A DNA stretch of 17,558 bases from Patescibacteria group bacterium UBA3291 (GCA_002361595.1 DETJ01000055.1:28768-46325), one strand, 5' to 3'; positions 1 through 9,031 are shown, numbered from the stretch's first letter. The notes: generated from the sequence alone by a model not told the origin. Translations and numbers: made by a program.

Positions 1-1136
1 TGTGTAGTGACTAAAACATCAATCTTTCATTCTTTTAAATCAGATTTTATTTTAGTTTTTTCTCATTTTGTTAGAGAACCAGTTAATAACTCAACACGAA
101 GTCATAATGGCAACAAGAATTTAGCCAAAGTCTTAAAATGCTGATTAGCTAACACTTCCAAAGGAGCGAGAAGAACAGACTGACCATGAAATTGTTTCCA
201 AATATATCGCATTGCTATTGTAGCCACAATAGTTTTTCAACTACCCACATCTCATTGAAGTAGGCGGAGCATAGGACTATTTCTATGAAAATCTTCTAGA
301 ATCTGGATTATAACTTTTTTCTGAGCTACTGTTAACTGGAATGGTAATAAATCCGTTATTGGCTTCAAAATCTCTCGATGTGGATTCTCATTTACAGGTA
401 AATCATCAATAGTTCACTGATAATTCAATTTATTCTGCAAAGAAAAAATCTGAATTCTTAGTAATCTATCAAAAAATAATCTATATAACGCCTTATTTTT
501 CAATTCTTCACTATCAGGATAATGCAGATTTTTAATAGTATTTTTTACATCCAAAAGTTGAAATTCTTTCACAAATTCATCAGGTAAATATTCGCTAAAA
601 ATCTGATCTATTTTTCAGAGATTATTCCAAACCTTTTGAGCGAACCATCATGGCTTAATTCATAGCATTTCAGAATATATCGGAAATATCCTACCAGAAT
701 TATATGAAGTATCTCCATCTTCACTTTCTTCTTCAGGAGCAACAGTAGGTATTACGTCTGGGTGTGAAAAAGTAAGTTTTCCATATTTCATCTGAGGCTT
801 TCAGACTATTATATACCAGCAATTCTCAGCCAATTTGGAAGATAAAAAACCTGAATTAAAAATACTGATATGACCAGTATTTCAATGGACATCCTGAAAT
901 GTGATATCATAAATTGTCTTTCAGTGAACAAAAACTCTAGTTTTTTTGGTGATAACTCATTTCGTAGCTGCTACTCATTTTGCATCAAATATTAATGAAT
1001 CAAGTGGAGCAATTTTAGATCTGTCTTCATAAGTCCTAGGAAAATAATTGAAAAAATCTTTCATGGTAGTAATTCCATTCTGGGCAAGTATTTGAACATA
1101 TCTAGGTGTAGTTTTTAGTTCATCTTTAAGAGACAT
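1..1136 (-). CDS. recG: ATP-dependent DNA helicase RecG, N-terminal 378 residues (cut by window edge)
   Basis: RecG is a superfamily 2 helicase that remodels stalled replication forks and branched recombination intermediates. Read with UGA as Gly, the protein begins MSLKDELKTTPRYVQILAQN, the expected N-terminal wedge-side start. It then has an OB-like wedge region and reaches helicase motif I, LLQGDVGSGKT, with Walker A Lys at about residue 301. This is followed by LLAPLEVLANQHF and the LLTGS motif typical of RecG. The reading frame runs off the left edge at motif II's side (DVLVTT), so the DEAD-type motif and the second RecA-like lobe lie outside the window. Several UGA codons are inside conserved glycines, including the one in GSGKT. 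No Shine-Dalgarno sequence precedes the ATG. It is divergent from the next gene. The family assignment is firm. Confidence 0.93.
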
Positions 1137-1239
1137 CCAAATTTCGATAGATATACAAAATACAAATTCAGAATATTCTTTTCTTTGTTTGTTTCAAGTA
1201 AAGAAAATGCTAGGTAATCAGTATTATTTTTTATTAATA

Positions 1240-1267
1240 TTGCTTTTTTAGTCGATTTTTATATACT
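1240..1267 (+). promoter_or_regulatory. Candidate sigma70-type promoter for the lysozyme-like gene
   Basis: TTGCTT (1240-1245), a 16-base spacer and TATACT (1262-1267) lie 53 bases before the ATG at 1320. The surrounding 183-base divergent intergenic region (1137-1319) is AT-rich and must also carry the recG promoter, which I could not pin down. No other element is visible there. Confidence 0.35.
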
Positions 1268-1319
1268 GAAACCTATAAACAAAAAATGAATGGTTAAATT
1301 TTAATTATTAGTGCAGAAA

Positions 1320-1766
1320 ATGTTTAGTGTCTTTGCAGTGTCTACGTTTACACCATTCCTTGCGTTTTCGACTTTACCGGTGGAAGAATTTCAGCCAAAA
1401 GTTTTGACAGAGGTTAAGCAAGAGAGTATTACACACAACTGATATGCTTCAGATTCCGTTATTCAAGATTATGTTAGTTATGCATATGATATTTGAGGAA
1501 TTGATTTTGTTAAATTAATAGAATGTGAGAATGGTAGATGGGACCCAAAAAGAGTTTCCAAAACTCATGATCACGGGTTATGCCAATTACATTATAGCTA
1601 CAACAAAAAATTCATAGATTCCAAGGATTTTAATGACCCATATAAACAATTGGATTATTGTTATGAAAAATACAAGATAAATCCAGATCTTCGATACTGA
1701 CCAGATAGAAAAATTGATGGTAAAAAATGTTCAGATTATGTGGATGATAGATTTGAAATAACCTAA
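1320..1766 (+). CDS. Small secreted lysozyme-like (transglycosylase-fold) protein
   Basis: A 148-residue protein in UGA=Gly code. The N-terminus (FSVFAVSTFTPFLAFSTL) is hydrophobic and looks like a signal peptide or membrane anchor, though it lacks basic residues. A GTG three codons upstream (1311) would add MQK and is a plausible alternative start. The mature part contains VKLIECENGRWDPKRVS, which resembles the segment around the catalytic Glu of lytic transglycosylase/lysozyme-fold enzymes (CES..NP.A), putting the candidate acid at Glu70. It is followed by DHGLCQLHYSYN, matching the usual GL.QI.. segment. This would make it a peptidoglycan-cleaving envelope enzyme; family membership is inferred from motifs only. 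Its stop is six bases from the stop of the convergent glycosyltransferase gene. Confidence 0.68.
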
Positions 1767-1772
1767 AACATA

Positions 1773-2954
1773 TTACTTTTGGATGAAATGTGGAAAAGAT
1801 CTACATTTTTTTTCTTGGATTCAATAGCTATCACGAGCTATATTAGTAATACAATCAGATGGGGATAGGTGTAAATCTATCTCTTTTTTCAAAACTTTTT
1901 TAAGAGGCTGTAACCAGTAATATTTACATAAAACAGCTAATTTAGTAATCGGATTTTTTCATTTATATGCAGATACAAAGTTTTTCTTTGTTAGGGGAGT
2001 TTTACAGTCTTCAATGAAATACAATTCTGAAGGAAATGGGTAAAAATATCCAAAATCATGGTACATCATCCAAAATTTACATTCAGATTTATTTTCTTTT
2101 CTCCATTTTCAGGCAGTTTTTACAACATTAGGACCAAGCCAACGAAGTAATGAATTAAACCAAACTATATCAGGTTTTTGTTTTTCTAGTACTTCCTTTA
2201 AATCTCCAGTACTCCAAAAATTAAAAGGAGAAAGTAAAAGTCAGAATCTTTTTTTTCGTTTTCATTTACTTCATGCAGGAAGTGTGCTTCATCGTAGAAT
2301 CACTTCATGTCATTTGGATTCTAGTAGATTCTTAACGTCATGAATATATGTTTCTATGCCTCATGCTTTATTGATGAAATCACTAATGATTAGTACTTTT
2401 TGTTTTTCATTATCTTTAATATTTGCCATTTTTAGGAATCTCTCATATCGAGCGTCTTCTGTATATTCAGGCAACAACTTTTTAATTTTTCACTCTAATT
2501 CTTCTTTATCTTTAATTCTCTCTGGATTTGTCTTTTTAGCCAGTTTCTCAACTATAGAAACAATTCTTTGGGCCGTAGTATTTCATTTGGCCAAAAATAA
2601 ATTGCATTCCTGAAAAATAAAAGGTTCAAGTCATCATTTTTTATATCAAATTACAGGTACTCACCGAGACAATGCATTTAATGCGGATAACCCAAAAGTC
2701 TCTAAGAATTCTGACGGCATCAAGCAATAATCAATATTCACCAAATATTTTTTGATTTCATCTAACGGTTTCCAACCAAAAAAATGAACATTCTTATCAT
2801 GAACTTCAAAAAGCTGAAATTCTAGACTTCATTTTCAGAATATAAAAATCTCAAAATTAACTTTCTTTTTATTTAATTCTTTAATGGCCAAAACTAACTG
2901 ATCAAATCATTTTTCTTTTTCTAATCTTCAATAGAATAATAGTCAGAGCATCAT
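1773..2954 (-). CDS. GT4-like glycosyltransferase with swapped domain order (C-lobe first, N-lobe second)
   Basis: A 393-residue protein, about the length of one ordinary GT-B glycosyltransferase. Residues 1-140 look like the C-terminal, nucleotide-sugar-binding lobe of family GT4: LLFYGRLEKEKGFDQL, an IFGKG turn, and MPSEFLETFGLSALNAL. In that last motif the EX7E pair reads Glu85 and Asn93, so the second acid is lost. Residues 140-180 are a charged linker. Residues 186-393 look like the N-terminal acceptor lobe of the same family: KVLIISDFINKAGGIETYIH, then KPDIVWFNSLL and MMYHDFGYFYPFP. A normal GT4 has these lobes in the opposite order. The frame is closed by a TAA upstream of the ATG and no N-lobe precedes it. 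It may be a true circular permutation or the remains of a tandem transferase. It ends at TAA, six bases from its convergent neighbour. Confidence 0.75.
1786..1813 (+). terminator. Intrinsic terminator of the lysozyme-like gene
   Basis: AAATGTG (1786-1792) pairs with TACATTT (1802-1808) across a nine-base loop, and the U run continues to 1813. It lies 20 bases after the TAA at 1764-1766 and inside the last codons of the convergent glycosyltransferase gene, so this DNA does double duty. Confidence 0.6.
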
Positions 2955-3032
2955 TAAATAATCAGAATTAAATATATTTTACTTGTAGAAAAAAAATTAA
3001 TAAAAGCAAGAATAAAAAAAGTCCCCAAAAAA

Positions 3033-3061
3033 TTGACAAATTTAAAATAAATCAATATCAT
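3033..3061 (+). promoter_or_regulatory. Sigma70-type promoter, TTGACA-17-TATCAT
   Basis: TTGACA (3033-3038), a 17-base spacer and TATCAT (3056-3061). It faces the gene starting at 3183 and implies a leader of about 115 bases. It sits in the 228-base divergent region between the glycosyltransferase and the plus-strand genes. Confidence 0.55.
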
Positions 3062-3069
3062 ATATGGAG

Positions 3070-3111
3070 ATAGAAAAAATTCACAAATTTTTCTATATTA
3101 TTCACAATAAT
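3070..3111 (+). repeat. Two adjacent hairpins in the 5' leader
   Basis: ATAGAAAAA (3070-3078) is perfectly complementary to TTTTTCTAT (3088-3096). Directly after it ATTATT (3097-3102) pairs with AATAAT (3106-3111). Both fall within the predicted leader of the gene at 3183, just past the promoter. There is no long U run after them, so they look more like leader structure or operator DNA than a terminator. Confidence 0.4.
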
Positions 3112-3182
3112 GAATAATTATAGTGTTCAATACAAGATAAGGATATATTAAAAATGTATTTTATATCATACTATATATTAAA

Positions 3183-3692
3183 ATGAAAAAAAAATTACTT
3201 ACCTTATGAGTTGCTTGATTACTTGCATGATCACCAAATGTATATGCGGGAAGCGATACAATAAAAATGGAAACTAAAAAAGATTTAGTTGAAACTGTAA
3301 CAACAAGTAAACAAAACAAATCAAAAAATTCTGAAACAATTTCTTTCGAAGAGGGTAAGAGACTTTTTGAAAATAAAGATCTTATCGAAACGGTTTTAAA
3401 TGATGAAGAAGTCCAAGCAGCAATTGAAACATATTGACAAGAAAATATAGAGAAAATTATAAATGAAGTTATTAAGAGCCAAGACACTGAAGGAATTGTC
3501 AAAATAGCAATGGAAAATAAAGAAATACAAAAAGCAATTAAAGAATGAAACAAAGAAAAATTCGAGGAACTTATAAGAGAAATCACAAAAGACTATAATA
3601 AAGATCCTTTATGGGTATTAGTTCTCAATGCAACTATTTCAATAATTGTACGAGAATTTCGAAAAAAATTTATGAAGAAAGCTTCGGAATAA
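3183..3692 (+). CDS. Secreted helical protein with C-terminal membrane anchor, function unknown
   Basis: A 169-residue protein in UGA=Gly code (UGA at three signal-peptide glycines). Residues 1-22 are a good signal peptide: KKK, then a hydrophobic core, ending NVYA, with likely cleavage before Gly23. Residues 23-140 are charged, rich in Glu and Lys, and strongly helical in pattern, with no recognisable domain. Residues about 143-157 (PLWVLVLNATISIIV) form a short hydrophobic segment followed by the basic tail REFRKKFMKK. That arrangement suggests a membrane anchor with an extracytoplasmic helical body. The next gene starts 25 bases downstream, so the two are probably co-transcribed. I do not recognise a family. 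Confidence 0.75.
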
Positions 3693-3717
3693 TTACCACT
3701 ATTAAATAAATTAATTA

Positions 3718-4419
3718 ATGAAAGTTGATGAAGTCCTGCAGCTAGATAAACAATTTCAAGAAAATGTCTGAAAGTGAAATATCGATATTCAAAGTCAGAA
3801 TTTTTCTACATTTAAAATATTAAAAAATAAATCAAAAATTATAATTTCAGCTCCACATTCGGTGAAACATATGAGACAATGAGAAATACTTCCACAAGAT
3901 TTACTGACGTGATGACTAGCTCTATACCTCTGAAAAAGATTAAATATCCCAGTAATTTATTCTACATCATATAAAGTATGAGATCCAAATTTTGATGAAA
4001 ATAAAAATTCTGAATATAAACAAGCGTTAGCAGAATATATCAAAGAGAATAACATCAAATTTTTGATTGATTTACACGGTTGTTGGTCATTTAGAGATTT
4101 TTCAATAGAACTTTGAACTTGATGAGAATGAAACTTTAATCTGCTAGGACGTTTAGATATTTTAAATACCATAGAAAAATCACTACATGATAGTCTGAAA
4201 TCCTATATTCAACATACAGGGAAACCGGTAACCAAGAATACAATATTTTCAGCAAGTAGAGAAACTACAGTCTCAGCTTTTATATCCAAAGAATGTAAAA
4301 TACCTACAATTCAGATAGAGATTAATAAAGAATTGAGAGACATGAATAATATAAAGAATTTATCATTATTAATTAATTCATTTGAAAATATGATAAAAAA
4401 AGTCTGCCAAAATTTGTAA
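3718..4419 (+). CDS. N-formylglutamate amidohydrolase-like zinc hydrolase
   Basis: A 233-residue protein, close to the usual size of the N-formylglutamate amidohydrolase (FGase) superfamily, whose members are zinc-dependent amidases. Visible signatures are IIISAPHSVKHMRQGE (residues 41-56), matching the family's early metal-binding PHSG-type motif; a DPNFDENKN loop (89-97); and FLIDLHGCW (115-123), matching the DLHS/DLHG metal motif. A late QIEIN (about 205-209) matches the usual Gln/Glu-Ile-Glu-Asn motif. Eleven glycines are UGA by my reading. The substrate is unknown: the superfamily includes formylamino-acid deformylases and peptide or cell-wall-related amidases. It lies 25 bases after the membrane-anchored protein and has no signal peptide, so it should be cytoplasmic. 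Confidence 0.72.
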
Positions 4420-4442
4420 AAAATTTACATATAGGATATAAT
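4414..4442 (+). promoter_or_regulatory. Sigma70-type promoter, TTGTAA-17-TATAAT
   Basis: TTGTAA (4414-4419), which overlaps the stop codon of the upstream gene, a 17-base spacer and a perfect TATAAT (4437-4442). The next ATG lies 34 bases after the -10 box. Confidence 0.5.
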
Positions 4443-4475
4443 AAATATATAGTTTTAATTTCTTATACAATAAAA

Positions 4476-5036
4476 ATGGTTAACGAGATTCTAGAAAATT
4501 GAGATAAAATTACGTGAAAATGATTAAATACAAAGAATGAGGACTTGACTGAAACATTGGATGAACAAAGATTTAGAGAATATGTTTTGAAAAATTTAAT
4601 AGAAAAACACATACGAGTTGAATATGGTGTAGAAAAATTTTGATACCAATGAAAAATATTTCGTATTAATTTACCTGCAGTATGAGATTTTTGATGATAT
4701 AAATTTGAATGTTTTATTTCTGATAAAACACTAGAAGAGTCTTCATATGGAAAAAAATATGAAAATTATTCTTACTCGCACGATGAAATTAAAAATTTTA
4801 ATGAAGAGATTTGAAAATACATGAAATCTTTGTGAATAAAGAGGTATTGGTACCATGATTTCTCTGATATATTTTACAATTTAGTACGGAAATATAGGTT
4901 ATTTGATGAACGTAGTGCATTTTGGCTTAAAGATAATGTTTGGTATCTCGATGGCGCTCATAATAGTAAATCTAAACAACGTAGCAAAAATGGTCCATAT
5001 CAATATAGTTGACGTCTATTATTAAAATTATCTTAA
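4476..5036 (+). CDS. Hypothetical cytoplasmic protein, 186 residues
   Basis: The frame runs from ATG to TAA in UGA=Gly code, with about twelve UGA glycines, and is preceded by a good promoter. There is no signal peptide or transmembrane segment. The composition is rich in Tyr, Phe, Lys, Asn and Glu. Conspicuous pieces are a central EYGVEKFGYQGKIFRINLPA, a DFGGYKFECF turn and a C-terminal basic patch around SKSKQRSKNG. I do not recognise the family. Its reality rests on the long UGA-tolerant frame, its own promoter and the terminator 66 bases downstream. Confidence 0.7.
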
Positions 5037-5102
5037 AAAATAGATATTAGTAAAAATATAAATCATAAAAATTTTATCCAACCATCCTTGAATTTAATAA
5101 TT

Positions 5103-5144
5103 GAATAACTATTATCTAAATCAGATTTTAGTTATTCTTTTTTT
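5103..5144 (+). terminator. Strong hairpin plus U-tract directly before the ychF start
   Basis: GAATAACTA (5103-5111) pairs perfectly with TAGTTATTC (5129-5137). Inside, ATCT (5114-5117) pairs with AGAT (5123-5126) around a five-base loop, and seven T follow (5138-5144). This is a textbook intrinsic terminator, yet the ychF ATG is only five bases further on. There is no room for a promoter between them, so it may act as an attenuator or as a structure at the start codon. Confidence 0.75.
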
Positions 5145-5149
5145 GAATT

Positions 5150-6256
5150 ATGAAAATTGGAATAGTTTGATTACCTAATGTCTGAAAATCTACACTTTTT
5201 AATGCATTGACTAAATCATACGCAGCTCCTGCAGAGAATTTTCCATTCTGTACCATAGATCCGAATGTGTGAATAGTAGACGTGAAAGATCCTAGAATAG
5301 ATGTATTGGCAGAAATGTCTCATAGTCAGAAAAAAGTTTATGCAGCTACTGAATTTGTAGATATTGCATGACTGGTAAAATGAGCTTCAAAAGGGGAGTG
5401 ACTTGGAAATAAGTTTTTGGCAAACATTCGTGAAACTGACGCAATAGTTCAAGTTTTACGTTATTTCAAAGATCCAGATGTGGTTCATGTAGAATGAACT
5501 ATTGATCCAATTAGAGATGTAGAAATCATAAATACTGAACTTATTTTTGCAGATTTAGAGCATATTGAAAGAATTTTACCAACATTACAGAAAAAAGTAA
5601 AAGCTTCAAATTGTACGAAAGATGAGAAGAAACAGTGTGAAATCTTGGAAGTAATTTACCAAACTTTGATGGATTGAAAATTGGCTCATACAGTTCGTGA
5701 CCAGTTTTCTGCTGAAGATTTAAAAGTTTTGAGGTCATATAATTTCCTTACACTTAAACCATTCATCTATGCTCTGAACGTTTCACAAGATGATTTGGTA
5801 AATGCAGACGCAATAAAGTCTGAATATAGTGAAAAATTACATGCTCCAGTAGCTGTAGTTTGCGTAAAAATAGAGGAAGAAATGATGGATATGTCCACGG
5901 AGGAAAAACAAGAATTTATGGCAGAGATGCTAGAAACACAAGCTTCAAATATTCCAACTCTCGATGATTTGATTTGATTGGCGTTCAATACACTTTGATT
6001 AATGTATTACTTTACTACATGAGAAAAAGAAACAAAAGCCTGGACTATCCCACAGTGATCTACAGCTCCTCAAGCAGCATGAGCTATCCATTCAGATTTT
6101 GAGAGATGATTTATTAAAGCTGAAGTAGTTTGATATAATGATTTAGTAGAATGTGGTTCATGGGCTAAGGCTAGAGAGAAATGATTGTTACGTTTAGAAT
6201 GAAAAAGTTATATAGTTCAAGACGGAGACGTAATGATATTTAAGTTCAATGTGTAA
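5150..6256 (+). CDS. ychF: Ribosome-binding GTPase/ATPase YchF (OLA1 family)
   Basis: YchF is a conserved Obg-family P-loop NTPase that binds the ribosome and prefers ATP; it is linked to translation and stress responses. The 368 residues match the family's usual length (about 363). Seen here: G1 P-loop GLPNVGKSTLFNALT near residues 7-21, ENFPFCTIDPNVG (switch I region), and the later helical coiled-coil insert (ERILPTLQKKVKA). ALNVSQDD is the nucleotide-base contact region, and the C-terminal TGS domain contains AIHSDFERGFIKAEV and ends in SYIVQDGDVMIFKFNV. Seventeen of 22 glycines are UGA, including both P-loop glycines before Lys. This gene is the anchor for the genetic-code call. The start is fixed by the family N-terminus. 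No Shine-Dalgarno is visible. Confidence 0.97.
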
Positions 6257-6268
6257 AATAGTTTAAAT

Positions 6269-6302
6269 AAAAAATTCTGCTAAAAATTATGCAGGATTTT
6301 TT
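6269..6302 (+). terminator. Intrinsic terminator of ychF
   Basis: A 12-base-pair stem, 6269-6280 with 6291-6302, with one G-U pair and a ten-base loop. The 3' arm ends in six T. It lies 13 bases after the ychF TAA. The 130 bases from here to the next ATG hold a TATAAT box and nothing else obvious. Confidence 0.75.
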
Positions 6303-6391
6303 GTAACAATAATTAAACACCAAAAACTAAAAAAAGGAAGAAGAAAATATGAAAATTTATCCTCAAAATTCGCGTTTTACTAGAAAAAATA

Positions 6392-6397
6392 TATAAT
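6392..6397 (+). promoter_or_regulatory. TATAAT box before the envelope protein gene
   Basis: A perfect TATAAT 35 bases before the ATG at 6433. No convincing -35 box is found at the proper distance. The spacing to the ATG resembles that of the genes at 4476 and 8476. Confidence 0.4.
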
Positions 6398-6432
6398 TAA
6401 AATTGTATTTAGTTGAAATTCTACAAATTAAA

Positions 6433-8343
6433 ATGAATAAAAAAATGGTTAAAATTTTATGAATTAAGTCAATTGTAATATTAATCTGACTTGTTTCCTT
6501 TTTGTCTCCATTTGTATATGCTACATGAGAGGTTAGTTTATCTAAAATAAAGGATTCCATCATGCTAAGTAATGATGAAAATTCGACAATAAACTCAGCA
6601 ATTGAAAGAGTAGCTAAGCTTCAAACAGATATCGAGACAATTACGGAAGAACTATTCAAACTAGATGAGGAAGAGATGTCTAAGAATCCACAGATGAGCT
6701 CAAGTTATAGACAAGCGAGAACTGAAATCGTTAGAGTTATTTCTAGTATTAGGTGAGCTAATGAAAAACTTTCATCAGCACTAAAAAAACTAACTGAATA
6801 CCAAAAACAAATGAAAGAATTTCTTAAACAATTAAGAGATGCTCAAGTTTCTGCACAAAAAGCTAAAGAATACCTTAATGATTATTTTACATTATTATAC
6901 AAAACTCAATTAAAAATTTATGATCAAGATTGAGATAAAATTGATGATATTAGATTATTTGTAAATTCTGACAACTTTAATGAAACTTTTATTTGAAATG
7001 ATTTGCTATCTGCTATGACAGTTCAATTGTGAGAATTAATTGAAAAGTCTACACAAGAGGAGGAAAAAAAGACAAGTTTACTAATAAAACTATGAAGCTT
7101 GAAAATCGCTGCACAGGAAAGTATAGAAACTTATCGCGATGAAATTGAAAGATTGGAACAAAAAAAACAATATTTAATTAGCTTCATAAATCTATACAGA
7201 CAAAAATCCGATACTAAATTTGATTCTATATTATCAAGTAAAGAGGATGTAAATATGATGGTTCTAACTTTTATTAATGATATAGTTAAGAAAAATTATA
7301 GAGCTAGCGATAATATTCCAGATAATATCAAGAAGATGCTTGAAAGTCCTGATAGTAGCGATGATGATGCAGCACCAATCGCATGGCCAATTTATCCAAT
7401 TGAAAATATTACTCGTTATTTTAATGATGCTAATTTCGAAAAGGAAAATTGATTTAAACATCAATTTATACAGATTCAGGCAGCTCAATGAACTCCAGTT
7501 TATGCTGCAAGAGACTGAGTAGTTTACTATATTTCCAATTCTATTGATGGAATCTCATGGATTTTGATTATTCATAAAGAATGATATGTAACATTATATG
7601 AATATATGAACCAAATTATTGTTAAACCATGAGATATCGTTCAACGTGGACAAATAATTTGATATAGTGGTTGAGAACCTGGAACAATGTGAGCATGATT
7701 TGCATCAGAATGAGAAAATTTAACGTTCTGAGTCTATAAAGACTGAGTTGCTGTTGATCCTCTAACTATATTAGATCTTAGTGTAGTAACAGATTGGCAA
7801 AATACATTACCTGAAGATTATAGAATAAAATATCTCAATGATCAACTGGTTAGACCTATCGATGTGTCAGAATTAAAACTTATTGAGTGAAAAACGGTGG
7901 ATGAAAGAGCTCAAAAATTATTAAATTGATATGGAGTTGGAGTTTATAAAGAATTAGATTTCTGGAATTCTGTAGTGGAATGAACAAATATTGATAGAGA
8001 TGTGGTTATCTGTATCGGAGTAGCGGAATCTACCCTTTGAAAATATCTCACAACGAGCAACAATATTTGAAACGTAGGAAATAACGATAGATGAGATAGA
8101 GTGGCTTACGATACACCTTATGCCTGAGCAAGATTAATTGCACTTACATTGAATAATCAGCATTTATGAAAATATAACACAATTAATCAATTATCAAGAT
8201 ATTGAAATCCTGACTGAAAAATTTATGCATCTAGCCCAATCAATTGGCAGACTAACGTAATGAAATGTCTTTCAAAGATTAAATGATATACAGTTCCCGA
8301 AGATTTCCCATTCAGAACATGACCCAACCCGAATTTAGAATAA
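6433..8343 (+). CDS. Secreted coiled-coil protein with degenerate M23 (LytM) domain and C-terminal lysozyme-like domain
   Basis: A 636-residue envelope protein in UGA=Gly code. Residues 1-30 are a signal peptide ending PFVYA. Residues about 33-310 are a long heptad-like coiled coil. Residues about 318-449 form an M23/LytM-type beta domain: TPVYAARDGVVYYI, then ILIIHKEGYVTLYEYM, KPGDIVQRGQIIGYSGG and GENLTFGV. The zinc ligands are largely gone: His343 stands but the usual Asp four residues on is Gln347, and the final HLHFE-like motif reads NLTFG. Residues about 525-620 resemble a lysozyme/glucosaminidase fold, with VICIGVAESTLGKYL (candidate Glu532), then NNIGNVGNNDRG and SRYGNPDGKIYA. Coiled coil plus dead LytM is the layout of EnvC, which activates cell-division amidases; the extra wall-cleaving-type domain is unusual. 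Terminators flank the gene, so it is transcribed alone. Confidence 0.83.
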
Positions 8344-8355
8344 TATAAAATTAAA

Positions 8356-8385
8356 GAAGCTTATCGTTATTGATAAGCTTTTTTC
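8356..8385 (+). terminator. Intrinsic terminator of the envelope protein gene
   Basis: AAGCTTATC (8357-8365) is perfectly complementary to GATAAGCTT (8372-8380), with a six-base loop and a run of T through 8384. It starts 13 bases after the TAA. Confidence 0.85.
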
Positions 8386-8412
8386 ATCTGTAAAAAAAAA
8401 GTCTTCAATTAT

Positions 8413-8438
8413 TTGACTTTTTATAGAAAATATATATA
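8413..8438 (+). promoter_or_regulatory. Candidate promoter, TTGACT and TATAAT
   Basis: TTGACT (8413-8418) and TATAAT (8433-8438) are separated by only 14 bases, shorter than ideal; shifting the -10 to TAATAT gives 16. The ATG at 8476 is 37 bases after the TATAAT box. Confidence 0.4.
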
Positions 8439-8475
8439 ATATGGATGTTATTTTTATAATCTAATTTTAATAACC

Positions 8476-9018
8476 ATGGAAACAATTGATAAAAAAATAT
8501 GATGAAAAATTAGAAAGTCATCATATTTAGAAAAATGAATATCAAAAAAATTAGCAGTAAACATTAACGCTGAGTCTAAAAAATCTGAGGGTACTAGACT
8601 TTATAATACAATAAATGACTTTTTTGCCAATGAGTGTTATAAAATGTGTTATGAATATGGAAAATCTAATAACAATTATCATTACTGGGAAACTTATAAT
8701 GAAAATGAACTCGCAGAATATATTTTGAATTTATACAAAAAATTCCAATCAAATGCAAGAAAAAGTAAATTTAACCTAACTGATGATGAAGCTAATGGAA
8801 CCATTAATAGATTTGTAAAAAGATTTTGTAAAACAAGAGCTCAGAAAATGGAAGACAACACACGATGAGAATATATTACTTTTCAATGAGAAAGATATTG
8901 AGCAGAAAAAAAATGAAATAAGGATGCAATAATTGATTCAATAGATAGAGAAAATCACGAAAGTGGAGATTTTAATGAAGATGTTGATATTGATGATATA
9001 ATAAAACAAGAATTATAA
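8476..9018 (+). CDS. Hypothetical cytoplasmic protein, 180 residues
   Basis: A complete frame in UGA=Gly code with its own promoter-like sequence and terminator. There is no signal peptide or transmembrane segment. The N-terminal 30 residues are basic (KKIGGKIRKSSYLEKGISKK). The middle (residues about 40-130) looks helical with many aromatic residues. The C-terminal 30 are acidic (ESGDFNEDVDIDDIIKQEL). This basic-to-acidic layout, with NRFVKRFCKTRAQKM in the middle, would suit a small nucleic-acid- or ribosome-associated protein, but that is a guess from composition. I recognise no family. Confidence 0.7.
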
Positions 9019-9031
9019 TTCATAGTATAAT

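Noticed and set aside
3161..3586. A 141-codon open frame on the minus strand
   Set aside because: It is antisense to the signal-peptide protein at 3183-3692; the hydrophobic Ser/Phe-rich translation is the complement of a Lys/Glu-rich coding strand.
5681..5977. A 98-residue protein starting MAHTVRDQFSAEDLKVLRSY
   Set aside because: It is an internal piece of ychF between two UGA codons; the frame continues on both sides once UGA is Gly.
5150..6256. Nonsense mutations, a pseudogene or selenocysteine in ychF
   Set aside because: Seventeen UGA codons all fall where family members have glycine or tolerate it, and the same holds in murA and gatA, so this is a codon reassignment.
7384..7780. An active M23 endopeptidase
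   Set aside because: The Asp of HxxxD and the histidines of the final HLH motif are replaced, so zinc binding is unlikely.
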